Source: Aporhodopirellula aestuarii
GTDB lineage: Bacteria; Planctomycetota; Planctomycetia; Pirellulales; Pirellulaceae
Direction of reading: 5' to 3'
Assembly: GCF_023701485.1 (NCBI RefSeq)
Contig: NZ_JAMQBK010000012.1
Coordinates: 1 to 64,000 of the forward strand
Length of the DNA stretch: 64,000 nucleotides
The translations under genes and the position numbers were made by a program. The notes below the pieces were generated by a model, which ran no database searches, was not told the DNA's origin, and was given only the letters and a program-made list of their open reading frames with translations. This document shows, piece by piece, positions 52,001 through 59,393 of this stretch. The number at the start of each line of letters is the position of its first letter. Position 1 is the first letter of the stretch.

Positions 52001-52486
52001 GGCGGATGCGGGATCTTGGGCAAAGGTGATTCCGCCGTGGTCGCTGATTGACTTCAGACCGAGCGTTCCGTCGCTTCCGGATCCTGAGAGGATGACTCCG
52101 ATGCCGTATTCGTCTTGATCCTCGGCGACCGAGTGGAAGAAATGATCGATCGGAGTGCGATTGCGTTGTGCCTCATCTTGTTGCGTGACGCTGACAAATC
52201 CGTTCTTGAGTGCCAATAGTGCTTGGGGTGGGCAAACATAGACGGTTGCGGGCTTGAGCTTGCGGCGACCGTTGACTTCAACCACTTCCATGTCAGTCGA
52301 TCGGTTCAACGATTCAGGTAGCAACGACTGGCTGCTCGAATCGAGGTGTTGCACAAACACGATTGCCATGTCGGGAGCGTCGCCAAGTCCGCTGAGCAGA
52401 TCCTGAAAAGAATCGAGTCCACCTGCGGATGCGCCTACCGCGACGACGAAGAGTGTTTGTGATTTCGAGGTTGCAGAATGGGGCAT
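46079..52486 (-). CDS. Giant CheB-CheR-multi-PAS hybrid histidine kinase
   Basis: A 2135-residue cytoplasmic sensor. Domain order: CheB methylesterase (Ser20 in GASAGG, His47 in VQHLDS, Asp139 in GSGSDGTLGL); CheR methyltransferase (~215-480, with VAGCATGQEAYSLA); a PAS-like domain; a long coiled coil (~640-710: ELKSSNQELLSINEELQSAN); about eight PAS domains; HisKA (NMSHEIRTPMTAILGY), HATPase (GTGLGLAISKRL); and a receiver (VLIVDDRRD, LLDMQMPNLDG, LSKPID). CheB and CheR fused to PAS-kinases are known, but this many PAS modules is large. No separate MCP is adjacent. No transmembrane segment seen. Confidence 0.93.
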   Translation of the reverse strand: MPHSATSKSQTLFVVAVGASAGGLDSFQDLLSGLGDAPDMAIVFVQHLDSSSQSLLPESLNRSTDMEVVEVNGRRKLKPATVYVCPPQALLALKNGFVSVTQQDEAQRNRTPIDHFFHSVAEDQDEYGIGVILSGSGSDGTLGLKSISDHGGITFAQDPASARFDSMPRSAATTGVADHVLPPREIAVELQNYVQHLRSIEALQTDKQRRGEIKEAIPAIAERLSQVTQHNFQHYKPNSLIRRIQRRMQVLKVPNVDDYVALLQRQEDEVRQLFRELLIGVTAFFRDESAFDSLRELVLPKLFENRSSEDCVRIWVAGCATGQEAYSLAILCHEVMAELESTCQLQIFATDIDEHALQIARAGTYPIGIEEQVSRERLKRFFTNRGKHYQIKKMVRESVLFSVHNLISDPPFSRLDLISCRNLMIYLGAHLQNKLIPLFHYALRPAGYLFLGPSEKILSHGDLFRSLDVRHRISQRKGTAIASRGSNQHRIPRHSTSKDNAQDVSHDRDTDLTEIRQRITLDEFAPKSVVINESGQILNASANMERYLTVSGGDYQNNIVKMTARGLRIGLRAAIAEAKRTRRRVEHENMSIRVGELTQRVMITVQPMPRLGEDEALYLVVFQDVGNPFQRENSAESTDANQATHDQESLVTQLEWELETTREDLDKTLQDIEAANEELKSSNQELLSINEELQSANEELETSKEEIRASSDAIARAHDDLENLLRSTQIATVFLDDELRIRNFTPAIADLYDLIATDIGRPLEMFVPNAANMPPLPDPSQIRKGEATEDTVDAHSGRSYIRRVLPYRSHTGSEEGVVVTFTDVTQLRESKELFQLLVDASSQIVWVTDAEGKVTEDSPSWRAFTGQSIDEWLGEGWLNAIHEDDRERTIQTWLSTVKQQTPFSCEYRIWHQNSDAYRWAHSRALPQRDANGSVKRWVGMCTDITERKRHELDLSTRESHLRRVINHQLGLVGLIDRSGLLVEIDDRSLEIANTSREQVVGKHFAKTPWWTYSSEVERTIRDAMDRAFAGETVRFDVSLFAEDDDGVYIDFMIAPVFDDNGEVEYLIPSGVDIGARHAAERQLALAKARLELSMTFSKVAPWSWNMHTNEVIVEEGLKNLLGFGSDEAADLESIMNRIDESHRDRVAKAIEDAIANKGIFDEEYIINLPNGERRWLHGRGQTALSRTGDVEDFFGVVSDITDRKQIQLELADREAQLRRVIDNTVGFIGVLSPDGTLLEANAPALRSASLEREELIGQKFWDTYWWNFDPALQSELKHLIERAAGGESIRCDMRYRVSGDQRRVLDFMLNPVIDESGNVTHLIPSAVDILDRKEAEAAVVESQRKLQLGIDVAALGLAEVDYATKRVELSREAARLYGFGDEPLTVTRDELHARFHPEDREKVVSSIQQNLDSINDGEISDRHRIVLPNGDIRWLDIRKRVFFDYSVSPPVPVRGTLVARDVTQEVQFQTELDESRQRLSLAMEAAQMGAFEWQPDTDVAHWDDQWCEVIGIDKNAPRTGKTLFDLIHPDDLHVFKAARPKDATENTDYKVEFRIIRPDGELRWLAACGTLFPGRDGQPTRLVGVNWDITDQKLTAERLRQGEERLRLALKSGNMAAWEWSPTGSIWTEEVYEMLGLPSDQPASSELFFQNVHPEDVEELKLVWQKATLGEAVYEHEFRIIRPDGEIRWMVGVGEVVRNKQGEVVSLYGLNWDSTDEHLTAERLRESERAAVAANQSKSAFVANMSHEIRTPMTAILGYADLISDMIDDPEAIRHLQTIRRNGDYLLDIINDILDLSKIEAGKLDVECERFQPARLIEDVRSVMAVRANEGGLALEVEYEGKLPKLIESDAKRLKQILINLVGNAIKFTRKGHVKIRVRYETAVPKQSVSECSSPDGSPTTNHGYMHFDIADTGIGMSQEQQDRLFKPFSQGDSTVSRQFGGTGLGLAISKRLAEMLGGEISLVSTEGVGSTFTLTVDAGDQDDIELINYSSTSTLDAKHPSASASVVLRCHVLIVDDRRDIRFLSKRLLNKAGATVDECEDGQVAVDHMKAHLGKETCPDLILLDMQMPNLDGYQTAKILRMLGYKGPIIALTADAMQGDMNECLEAGCNDYLSKPIDSGRLIQMVADMTFRDC

Positions 52487-52662
52487 GTTCTACTTCGGAT
52501 GGACTTTTCCAACAGCGTGACGATGCTGCGATCGGGGCGTTACTGGATCGATGTGAGTGTGTTCACGCTGTCATATTTGTATCGGGGCTTTCCGAAACAG
52601 CGAGTTTGAGACACGACAGAGTCGAATTCGGTGAATGGCATGTCGTGTCAGGTCACGTGGAC
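52487..52662. other. Gap between the two hybrid kinases
   Basis: 176 bases; it must contain the promoter of the giant kinase. No structure recognised. Confidence 0.4.
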
Positions 52663-55155
52663 TCAGCTCTCCCTCGTTTCATCTTCGATTGTCTCTCGCA
52701 GTGTTCGGATGCGTTGCTTACGAAGTTCGATCAGATCTTCCAAAGGAATCTGTTGTGTGTAATTGGCGACCATGCCGACAAGTTGCATGTGGTCGATCGG
52801 TTTCGAAAGGTAGTCATCACAACCGCCATTAAGGCATCGATCGCGGTCGCCTTTCATCGCGTCCGCAGTCAGGGCAATGATCGGCGATTGAATACCCGCC
52901 GATCGTAATTGTGCCGTCGCGTCGAGTCCGTCGACGTTCGGCATTTGCATGTCCATTACGATCAGATCGAATGGTTGCCCGGATTCGCGAGCGGCGAGAG
53001 TCGCGTCGATGCCCTGTTGACCGTCTTCGGCGGTCGCCACGATAGCACCCGCCTTTTCCAGGAAATGCTGGCTGATGTGACGAACATCACGGCGGTCGTC
53101 GACGATCAACACGCGGCACGATAACTTCGGCGTAGTCATCGGAGGTGCGTCGGGCTCACCTTGTCGGACCACGAGGCTTGGTTTGACCAATTGGATATCG
53201 TCGAACGAGGCGAGCGGCAGTCGCACAAAGAAGGTGGACCCTTTCGCCGGTTCGCTCTTAAGGTCCATTTCGCCGTCCATCATCTGCACGAGACGTTGGC
53301 TGATCGCGAGGCCGAGACCGCTGCCACCGTATTGACGCGTCACAGACGAGTCGCCTTGTGAAAACGGTTTAAACAACCGTTCCTGCTGCTCGCGCGTCAT
53401 GCCGATGCCGGTGTCTTCGATAGCGAACTCGATGACTGGAGGTTTGACGCCTTCGAGGAATTTGACTTTCAGTCGAACCTCGCCTTCATCGGTGAACTTG
53501 ATCGCGTTGCCGATCAGGTTGATGAGCACTTGACGCAAACGTGTCGGGTCGGTCTCAATCGTTTCCGGGACGAGGCCTTCGAAGACAACGTCGAATTTGA
53601 CTTTCTTTTCCTCCGCCCGGACCGCCATCAAGGACTGAATGTCAGCGACGAGCTGAGGTAGCGGCGTGGATTCGACGTTCACATCGAGTTTGCCGGCTTC
53701 GATGCGTGACAGGTCGAGGATGTCGTTGATCAGTTCGAGCAGGTGTTCGCCGTTGCGCTTCATGATCAAGACGCAGTTGCGGTTGTCAGGATCTTGCAAA
53801 TGGCCCAACAGCACGTCGGCGTATCCAAGGATCGCCGCCATGGGGGTGCGAATTTCATGACTCATGTTGGCGAGGAATTCGCTCTTGGACTGACTCGCCG
53901 CGAGTGCCAACTGTTCCGATTCACGCAGGCGTGTCTCCTGTTCTTTGCGGGAGGTGATGTCTTGCACGATCGCGCTCACGGCGGTGACCGCGGTGCCCTG
54001 GTCTCCTTCGGTGGCCAACGGATAGTAGCTCGCCAACCAGGTGCGTTGACTCGGACTGTTTGGCGTGCCGTCGACGATCTCCACGTTTGTCACCGGTTTG
54101 GCGGTCCGGAATACCTGATCGTAGTACGGTTTGATCTGGTCTTGAAAACCGTTGAGGAATTCATCGGCGCGGCGACCGATGTGGTCTTCCCGTGGCACCC
54201 CGTTGATCCGCGCGAGGGTGTCGTTGATGCGAAGAAATCGGTACTCACGATCGATCAGCGACATCCCGACGGGTGCGGACTGGTAGATCAGTTCGAGTTC
54301 GCGTTTCTGTTTGACCAATTCGGTGCGGGCAATTCCTAAATTGACTTCGGCTTGGTGTTGCTCCTCGATGTCACTGATCGTCCCAACCCATTCGAGCACA
54401 CTGCCATCGGTGTCGAAGACCGGCACCGCTTCGGCAACGAACTGCCGGAATGCTTTGTCGACGTGACTCCAAATCCGTCCGGTCGATTGATATTTGGTCA
54501 ACGTCGTCGATGCTTGATTCCACTTTCGAAGCAATTCGTCGCGGTCCTCTTCGTGAATCACGTTGACCCAACCGAAGTCTCTGAGTTCATTCCACGTTTG
54601 TCCGGTGTAGCGTTCCCACGACGCTTGGGGAGTAATGAATCGCCCCTCAGGATTTGCCGTCCAAACGATGCTTCTGGTGCCCTCAATCAATGCCTTGTGA
54701 CGCGCGTTGGCCGCCAGCAATTGCCGCTCAGTCGTGATCCGTTGCTCGACTTCCGTTTCCAAACGCGCGATTGTCGCTGTCAACGAGGGAAGGTTCATAG
54801 CGGCAGGAAGGTTCTTGATGATGACGCCGAGGGTCACCCACGATACCGCCGCCGTCAAAAATTTGGCGAGCCCACCGACGCGGTAGATCGGATGCCAAAA
54901 GATCACCGCATCGATCATGTGCGTGCACCCGCACGCGACAATGAAGGTGGCGAACAGGTAGATGATTCGTGGCAGAATGATGTCTTTTCGCTTGCGAGCG
55001 AAATAGATCAGCGAGAGCGGAATCCCGAAATACGCGGCGCCGATCGCGAAGTCCGAGAGGATGTGGAGCCAACCGAGGAAGTCTGACCAGTTCCCGCAGT
55101 ACCAGCGAGGAGGGAAGTCCGACGTGTCAAAAAACTTAATGATGAAATCATGCAT
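52663..55155 (-). CDS. Hybrid histidine kinase with ethylene-receptor-like sensor domain
   Basis: An 830-residue protein. Residues ~24-118 hold three transmembrane helices that match the plant ETR1/cyanobacterial Etr1 ethylene-binding domain: HILSDFAIGAAYFGIPLSLI (Asp35) and FIVACGCTHMIDAVIFWHPI with Cys75 and His79 in the copper-ligand CxxxH spacing. Then two PAS domains (~145-270 and ~285-400), HisKA (NMSHEIRTPMAAILGY), HATPase (GSGLGLAISQRL) and a receiver (VLIVDDRRDVRH, IVMDMQMPNVDG, LSKPID). The start codon overlaps the MerR-like stop (TGATG). Ethylene binding is predicted, not shown. Confidence 0.92.
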   Translation of the reverse strand: MHDFIIKFFDTSDFPPRWYCGNWSDFLGWLHILSDFAIGAAYFGIPLSLIYFARKRKDIILPRIIYLFATFIVACGCTHMIDAVIFWHPIYRVGGLAKFLTAAVSWVTLGVIIKNLPAAMNLPSLTATIARLETEVEQRITTERQLLAANARHKALIEGTRSIVWTANPEGRFITPQASWERYTGQTWNELRDFGWVNVIHEEDRDELLRKWNQASTTLTKYQSTGRIWSHVDKAFRQFVAEAVPVFDTDGSVLEWVGTISDIEEQHQAEVNLGIARTELVKQKRELELIYQSAPVGMSLIDREYRFLRINDTLARINGVPREDHIGRRADEFLNGFQDQIKPYYDQVFRTAKPVTNVEIVDGTPNSPSQRTWLASYYPLATEGDQGTAVTAVSAIVQDITSRKEQETRLRESEQLALAASQSKSEFLANMSHEIRTPMAAILGYADVLLGHLQDPDNRNCVLIMKRNGEHLLELINDILDLSRIEAGKLDVNVESTPLPQLVADIQSLMAVRAEEKKVKFDVVFEGLVPETIETDPTRLRQVLINLIGNAIKFTDEGEVRLKVKFLEGVKPPVIEFAIEDTGIGMTREQQERLFKPFSQGDSSVTRQYGGSGLGLAISQRLVQMMDGEMDLKSEPAKGSTFFVRLPLASFDDIQLVKPSLVVRQGEPDAPPMTTPKLSCRVLIVDDRRDVRHISQHFLEKAGAIVATAEDGQQGIDATLAARESGQPFDLIVMDMQMPNVDGLDATAQLRSAGIQSPIIALTADAMKGDRDRCLNGGCDDYLSKPIDHMQLVGMVANYTQQIPLEDLIELRKQRIRTLRETIEDETRES

Positions 55156-55373
55156 CAGGCTTGCACCTCACGCTCTGCGATCGCGTCGGCGCGGAATCGT
55201 TCGAGCTGCTGTTGTTCGTAATAGCGATAGCCGGTAATGGGATTTCGCTTCGGAACCAAACGACCCGATTTGTCCCAATTGCGGAGCGTTTCCTTCGAGA
55301 CACCGAGGTATTCGGCGGCGATTCCGACGCGAACCAGTCCCTCGAAAGACGCGGCTTTTTTGACGTTCGTCAT
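55155..55373 (-). CDS. MerR-type HTH regulator, small
   Basis: A 72-residue protein from the ATG at 55373. RVGIAAEYLGVSKETLRNWD, then KSGRLVPKRNPITGYRYYEQ is the classic MerR winged-HTH recognition pattern. There is no C-terminal effector or dimer helix, so it is a minimal DNA-binding unit. The TGA shares its A with the ATG of the kinase gene, so the two are translationally coupled and probably belong to one pathway. Confidence 0.85.
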   Translation of the reverse strand: MTNVKKAASFEGLVRVGIAAEYLGVSKETLRNWDKSGRLVPKRNPITGYRYYEQQQLERFRADAIAEREVQA

Positions 55374-55902
55374 CTCATTTTCTCTCAGGGAAACCTTACA
55401 AACTTCCAAGCGACATCCAATTGAACGCCGTGGCATGCCAGGGTCAATAAGATGCCACAGTGTCATGCTCGGTATCGCCGAAATTCCCGTCTTTTTCAGT
55501 CTTGAGACAATGTTTTGATGGAGACGCGGCGGTCTTGCGCGAGCGTCGGAGAGTGGGAGGATGGGCGGCTGGGATCCGGACTGGACGGTGAGTTGGGAGG
55601 TGGGAGTTGGGAGTTGGGAGGTTTCCACATTTGCGGAGTGGCCGATTCTGTTAGTGCCTTCGATCCTGAACCTACGGGCTGCCCGCTTCTGGCTTCTCCG
55701 GCGCTCAATTCTGTTCTCTGCGAAATTTGCACGTTTCCAAGATTGAGTGGCTGTCTGATATATTCAGACGCACTTTGCTCCGGATATTGGCATCCCAATT
55801 GCGTCTTCCCGGTGGCCAAGAGTGATCGCTTTCCTATCCACAAAGCTTGTCGCGAGAACGGATCTCGCGCGGTACCGCCCCTCGTGTACGGAGACAACTT
55901 CG
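55374..55902. other. Gap of about 530 bases
   Basis: No gene I can support on either strand. Short imperfect direct repeats of GGGAGTTGGGAG-like sequence occur around 55585-55620. Confidence 0.4.
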
Positions 55903-56259
55903 ATGGTCATGACAATTCCGGATCACTCGCAGACGCATCGTTTTCCAAATCTCGGGGTTGTGATCCGCGTCGATTGGAAACATGACGGTGTACCGTGTAT
56001 TGATGTCCAAGCTCCACAGGGGCTTTTGGAAAACGGGTTTGATGCCGAGCGATTCCCGTCTGCCGCGGAACCGCAACTGACCGAAAAAGAAAGGTCACGA
56101 CGACGTCACCACATTTGCAATCAAATGCATATCGCATCGATGTCACTTGACCTGCTCCAGCAAACGGTTGATGCGTGCGAGCGTGATGACGTCGAACAAA
56201 CGCTCGAAATCGCCCTCGACTCGATCGGTGAACTCGAGAGTCTCGCGGCACGTGGCTAG
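55903..56259 (+). CDS. Hypothetical protein with helical C-terminus
   Basis: A 118-residue protein from the ATG at 55903 (GGAGA upstream; ATG at 55909 also possible). The C-terminal 60 residues (RRHHICNQMHIASMSLDLLQ and onwards) form helices with a histidine-rich beginning, somewhat like Hpt or phosphatase four-helix proteins, but no defined motif. Family not recognised. Confidence 0.5.
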   Translation: MVMTIPDHSQTHRFPNLGVVIRVDWKHDGVPCIDVQAPQGLLENGFDAERFPSAAEPQLTEKERSRRRHHICNQMHIASMSLDLLQQTVDACERDDVEQTLEIALDSIGELESLAARG

Positions 56260-56490
56260 ATCAAAGCCCCGCCGCATTCCATCGGGGGTTCTCGCCCGGC
56301 TTTATGCGAATCTTCTAACGCATCGCGAACGGTCTAGCCACGACCACGTTGGGCGGTGACCGACCAGGTTCTGCGTTGTCGTATGCTTGCAAGCCGGATT
56401 TCACGTTGCGGCACGCCCTTTGCGTTTCCTTCTTCGCGGTGTGATGACGCTCATCACGCAGAGCAACCAGTACATCAACGGAGAATGAAA

Positions 56491-56961
56491 ATGAGTTTGG
56501 AAACGAAAACGAATCTAAATGAAACGACTGTCAATAAACTTCAGAAACTGATCCGCGCGAACATCGACTCCTACAACGGGTTTCATGAGTCGGCCGAAGA
56601 GTTGAATGATGAGACGTTGGCGTCGCTGTTTCGTAGCATCGGTGACGAACGCTCGGCAATGGCCACCGAGTTGCAGCAGCATGTTGAGTTCAACGGCGAA
56701 GAGGCTGAGGACGATGGCAGCGTCGCTGCGAAGACCCACCGGATCTGGATCAATATCCGCGGCAAGCTGAACGGTGGTGATCCACATGTCATTTTGATTG
56801 AGGCCGAACGAGGCGAAGACCACATCAAGGAAGCCTACGAAGACGTGTTGAAGGACACCGCCGGAAGCGCGATGAACGACGTGTTGTCGGCGCAGTACGC
56901 GAAGGTGAAAGCCGGACACGACAAAATCCGTGATCTCCGTGACGCCTACGCCAAGAAGTAG
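56491..56961 (+). CDS. PA2169/DUF2383-like four-helix protein
   Basis: A 156-residue protein from the ATG at 56491 (GGAG seven bases upstream; ATG at 56485 is the alternative). The pattern NKLQKLIRANIDSYNGFHES, LASLFRSIGDERSAMATELQ, then GEDHIKEAYEDVLKD, corresponds to the PA2169-type (DUF2383) ferritin-like bundle, found widely in stress-induced gene groups. The function of the family is not established. First gene of the small stress-related run. Confidence 0.75.
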   Translation: MSLETKTNLNETTVNKLQKLIRANIDSYNGFHESAEELNDETLASLFRSIGDERSAMATELQQHVEFNGEEAEDDGSVAAKTHRIWINIRGKLNGGDPHVILIEAERGEDHIKEAYEDVLKDTAGSAMNDVLSAQYAKVKAGHDKIRDLRDAYAKK

Positions 56962-57003
56962 GCGAGATGGCTTCGCGAGTGCTTCGTCTGGTCTGAACTT
57001 AGA

Positions 57004-57100
57004 GGTTGCCTGAACCGGAGGGCTCGCCCCCTGCCGCTAAGAGGCTTAGCGGAACGGCGCAAGCCGTCCGGTCCCGCACCGAGTTTTCATTCTGAGTAAG
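57004..57100 (+). repeat. Composite palindromic repeat B, shorter copy
   Basis: Carries TGAACCGGAGGGCTCG, CTGCCGCTAAGAGGCTTAGC and GGAACGGCGCAAGCCGTCCG in the same order as the copies at 46 and 58 kb. The left end is diverged. Confidence 0.65.
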
Positions 57101-57296
57101 CATTCGTTCGGTGCCGCGCGTTGCTTAGCGGAACGTTGCGAGTCGTCCGGTATCTCGCTGGTTGTAAACGCCAAATATCGATGGGCTCGCACCCTTCCGC
57201 GAGGACGCCTGCCGGTGCCAATTCAAGCAGCACGATAACGGTGCTGCTTCTCGAACAAGCTTCACCTGAAACCCTCAATACTCGTCTGGACGTCCC

Positions 57297-57449
57297 ATGT
57301 ACACAATCCTTCTGATCATCTTAATCCTCCTTCTGCTCGGAGTCGTCCCGGCATGGCCTCACAGTCGCAGTTGGGGGTACGGTCCGAGCGGTTTATTGAC
57401 AGTAATCGTGGTGATCCTGGTGGTCTTGTTGCTGATGGGACGGCTGTAG
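57297..57449 (+). CDS. DUF3309-like small membrane protein
   Basis: A 50-residue protein: a hydrophobic helix (TILLIILILLLLGVVPAW), a short loop with PHSRSWGYGPSG, and a second helix (LLTVIVVILVVLLLMGRL). This is the layout of the DUF3309 family, small membrane proteins frequent in stress-response gene clusters. Too short for most gene finders. Confidence 0.8.
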   Translation: MYTILLIILILLLLGVVPAWPHSRSWGYGPSGLLTVIVVILVVLLLMGRL

Positions 57450-57483
57450 GCCGACAGTCCCTTCCTCATTTAAGGTTAAAGAG

Positions 57484-57663
57484 ATGATGTCTTTCGTATC
57501 GTTGAACCGTCACGTTCTCGCCGTTTTTATGTTGGCTGTCGGGTTAACCTTCGCGGGTTGTGAGAACAAAGAAACGATCCTCGAAATCGACACTCCCGAT
57601 GGCGGCGTCGAGGTGGAACGGGATCGGGATACTGGTGCCGTATCAGTGGATGTGGACGAATAA
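57484..57663 (+). CDS. Small putative lipoprotein
   Basis: A 59-residue protein with a signal peptide (HVLAVFMLAVGLTFAGC, lipobox FAGC) and a short acidic mature part (ETILEIDTPDGGVEVERDRD). The mature region resembles the 'xTPxGxVEVE' tail of small planctomycete lipoproteins (recollection). Thirty-four bases after the DUF3309-like gene, so possibly co-transcribed. Confidence 0.7.
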   Translation: MMSFVSLNRHVLAVFMLAVGLTFAGCENKETILEIDTPDGGVEVERDRDTGAVSVDVDE

Positions 57664-57903
57664 ACGCCATGTGGGCGTTAGTCGTTCAATCTTGCTCCAG
57701 GCGATGAACCGAGTGTTCGTCGCCTTTTTTGTTGGGCCACCGGAAGCCAAGTCGAAACGACCGCTAAATGGAACGTTTCGTGGAGATCGTGTTCGTTGCA
57801 TCGTTGGTCGTGTTGATTCTGTTTGGCTTGGTCCGAGAGTTGCAACTAGGTGCTACTGCCTCCCGACGTGGGAGCAGTCTTTTCTTACTACAGGGAGATG
57901 ACC

Positions 57904-58107
57904 ATGAATTGGGATCAAATCCAAGGCAAATGGAAGCAAGCCAAAGGGCAAGCGAAACAGAAATGGGGCGATCTGACGAACGATGACTTAGACGTCGTCG
58001 ACGGCAAACGAGACGTGCTCGTCGGCAAGGTCCAAGAGCGTTATGGACTCGCTCGCGAGGAAGCCGAGCGTCAAGTATCGGAGTTTGAAAGCTCCTGCAG
58101 TTGCTAG
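57904..58107 (+). CDS. CsbD-family stress protein
   Basis: A 67-residue protein beginning MNWDQIQGKWKQAKGQAKQK WG with a later DGKRDVLVGKVQERYG: the clear CsbD (UPF0337) signature. Family members are small, charged, stress-induced proteins of unknown action. The ATG at 57904 follows GGGAG. The last residues CSC are unusual. An overlapping hydrophobic frame at 57768 is not convincing. Confidence 0.92.
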   Translation: MNWDQIQGKWKQAKGQAKQKWGDLTNDDLDVVDGKRDVLVGKVQERYGLAREEAERQVSEFESSCSC

Positions 58108-58114
58108 TGCGTTA

Positions 58115-58320
58115 TCTAACCTGAAAACCTGGGTTGCTCGAACCGGAGGGCTCGCGCCCTGCCGCTAAAAAGCTTGGGTTGCTCGAACCGGAGGGCTTGC
58201 GCCCTGCCGCTAAGACGCCTGGGTTGATCGAACTGGAGGGCCTCACCCTACCGCCGAAAAGCGTAGTGGAACGGCGTGATCCATTCGGTCTCACCCCTGT
58301 TTTCAATGCTGATAAAGCAC
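58115..58320 (+). repeat. Composite palindromic repeat B with triplicated left unit
   Basis: Three tandem copies of a ~43-base unit starting TGGGTTGCTCGAACCGGAGG (58129, 58173 and a diverged one at 58218), then GTAGTGGAACGGCGTGATCC and the shared end TTTTCAATGCTGATAAAG. Confidence 0.8.
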
Positions 58321-58424
58321 TGGATCCCTTTGGTCATTCGAACACTACCTAAACACCGATAACACCAGGCGGTTGTCACGCCGCCGGGGTCTCTCTTTTC
58401 CCACCTTCCCCACACCGGAGAAAA

Positions 58425-59015
58425 ATGATGAAACGTGCTTTCCACACACTAATTGGTTCTGCTGCACTGGCCTGCTTGTGCATCGGCCCTGTTATTGCTC
58501 AAGAACCGACCACCGACGAGAGATACGAAGCCAACAAGCCTGCGATTCAAAACAACGCGGGTAAATTGGATTCGAAAACTCGAGGAGCAACCATTCGAGT
58601 GAGCCAGTTGATGGGGCTCAATATTCAAAACTCACAAGGCGAGAGTGTCGGTGAAATCAACGACATCGTCTTGGACGCTCGCACCGGCAAGGTCCGATAC
58701 GCGGCCGTCACCTACGGCGGTTTCCTCGGCGTTGGCAACAAGATGTTTGCGGTGCCGTTCGAAGCCTTCAAGGTTCAAGTCGATCCCGATGAAGTCGGTG
58801 ACGACGACATCGATTCGGACGACTACGTGATGGTGCTCGACGTGACTCAGCAACAGCTCGAAGGTCAGCAAGGGTTTGACGAAGAGAATTGGCCGGACAT
58901 GGCCGACCGCCAATGGGCCGCTGACCTCAACAAACGCTACGGTGTCAACCAGGACCGCGATTCCGATAGGCAAAGGATGCGTGCTAACCGAGACCGCGTC
59001 AATGACGATCAGTAG
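58425..59015 (+). CDS. Exported PRC-barrel domain protein
   Basis: A 196-residue protein with a cleavable signal peptide (MMKRAFHTLIGSAALACLCI, cut near VIAQ). A PRC-barrel lies at ~55-130: RVSQLMGLNIQNSQGESVGE, INDIVLDARTGKVRYAAVTY and KMFAVPFEAFKV. The C-terminal tail is charged. PRC-barrels of this exported type occur in stress-related clusters with CsbD; the function is not defined. Second ATG (58428) possible. Confidence 0.88.
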   Translation: MMKRAFHTLIGSAALACLCIGPVIAQEPTTDERYEANKPAIQNNAGKLDSKTRGATIRVSQLMGLNIQNSQGESVGEINDIVLDARTGKVRYAAVTYGGFLGVGNKMFAVPFEAFKVQVDPDEVGDDDIDSDDYVMVLDVTQQQLEGQQGFDEENWPDMADRQWAADLNKRYGVNQDRDSDRQRMRANRDRVNDDQ

Positions 59016-59393
59016 TCACCTTGAATCGCGTTAGCTGGAAGTGTCACTTTCACGTAGCTCGGTCTCCCCGAGACCGAGAAGCGGGTAATGCCTGCTTTCG
59101 GAGCCTCAGAGAGGCTCCGCTACGTAAGATGCGAACACTCCAATGCGTGTGCTAGTAAGTTCTGCTGTCCAGTTAGGCGGATCGTGATTTTTGTGAGGCG
59201 AGGAGGGTGGGCTCCGCGAATTTCGTGTGTAGTCCACCTTCTTTCGTCTACCTAGACAGATAGAGGCCCGTCTGAGACCAGTCCAAGTAAGTGGGCAGGC
59301 GCCGCTCAGTATGTCGTCCAATTGGGCGTTCGCGGCGGGTGGTCAACGCGTTTCGCTGGAGAGGCAGGCTTAACGGCCGAGGGAGGAAACAGT
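59016..59393. other. Gap with a double-hairpin element
   Basis: No gene seen. 59052-59125 is bounded by ACGTAGC and GCTACGT and holds two perfect hairpins, CTCGGTCTC-CCC-GAGACCGAG (59058-59078) and GGAGCCTC-AGA-GAGGCTCC (59100-59118). It looks like another repeat family or a bidirectional terminator. GGGAGG at 59381-59386 is the ribosome-binding site of the next gene. Confidence 0.6.

Noticed and set aside
57768-57986. Hydrophobic plus-strand frame before the CsbD gene
   Set aside because: No ribosome-binding site, and its second half overlaps the firmly identified CsbD gene in another frame.
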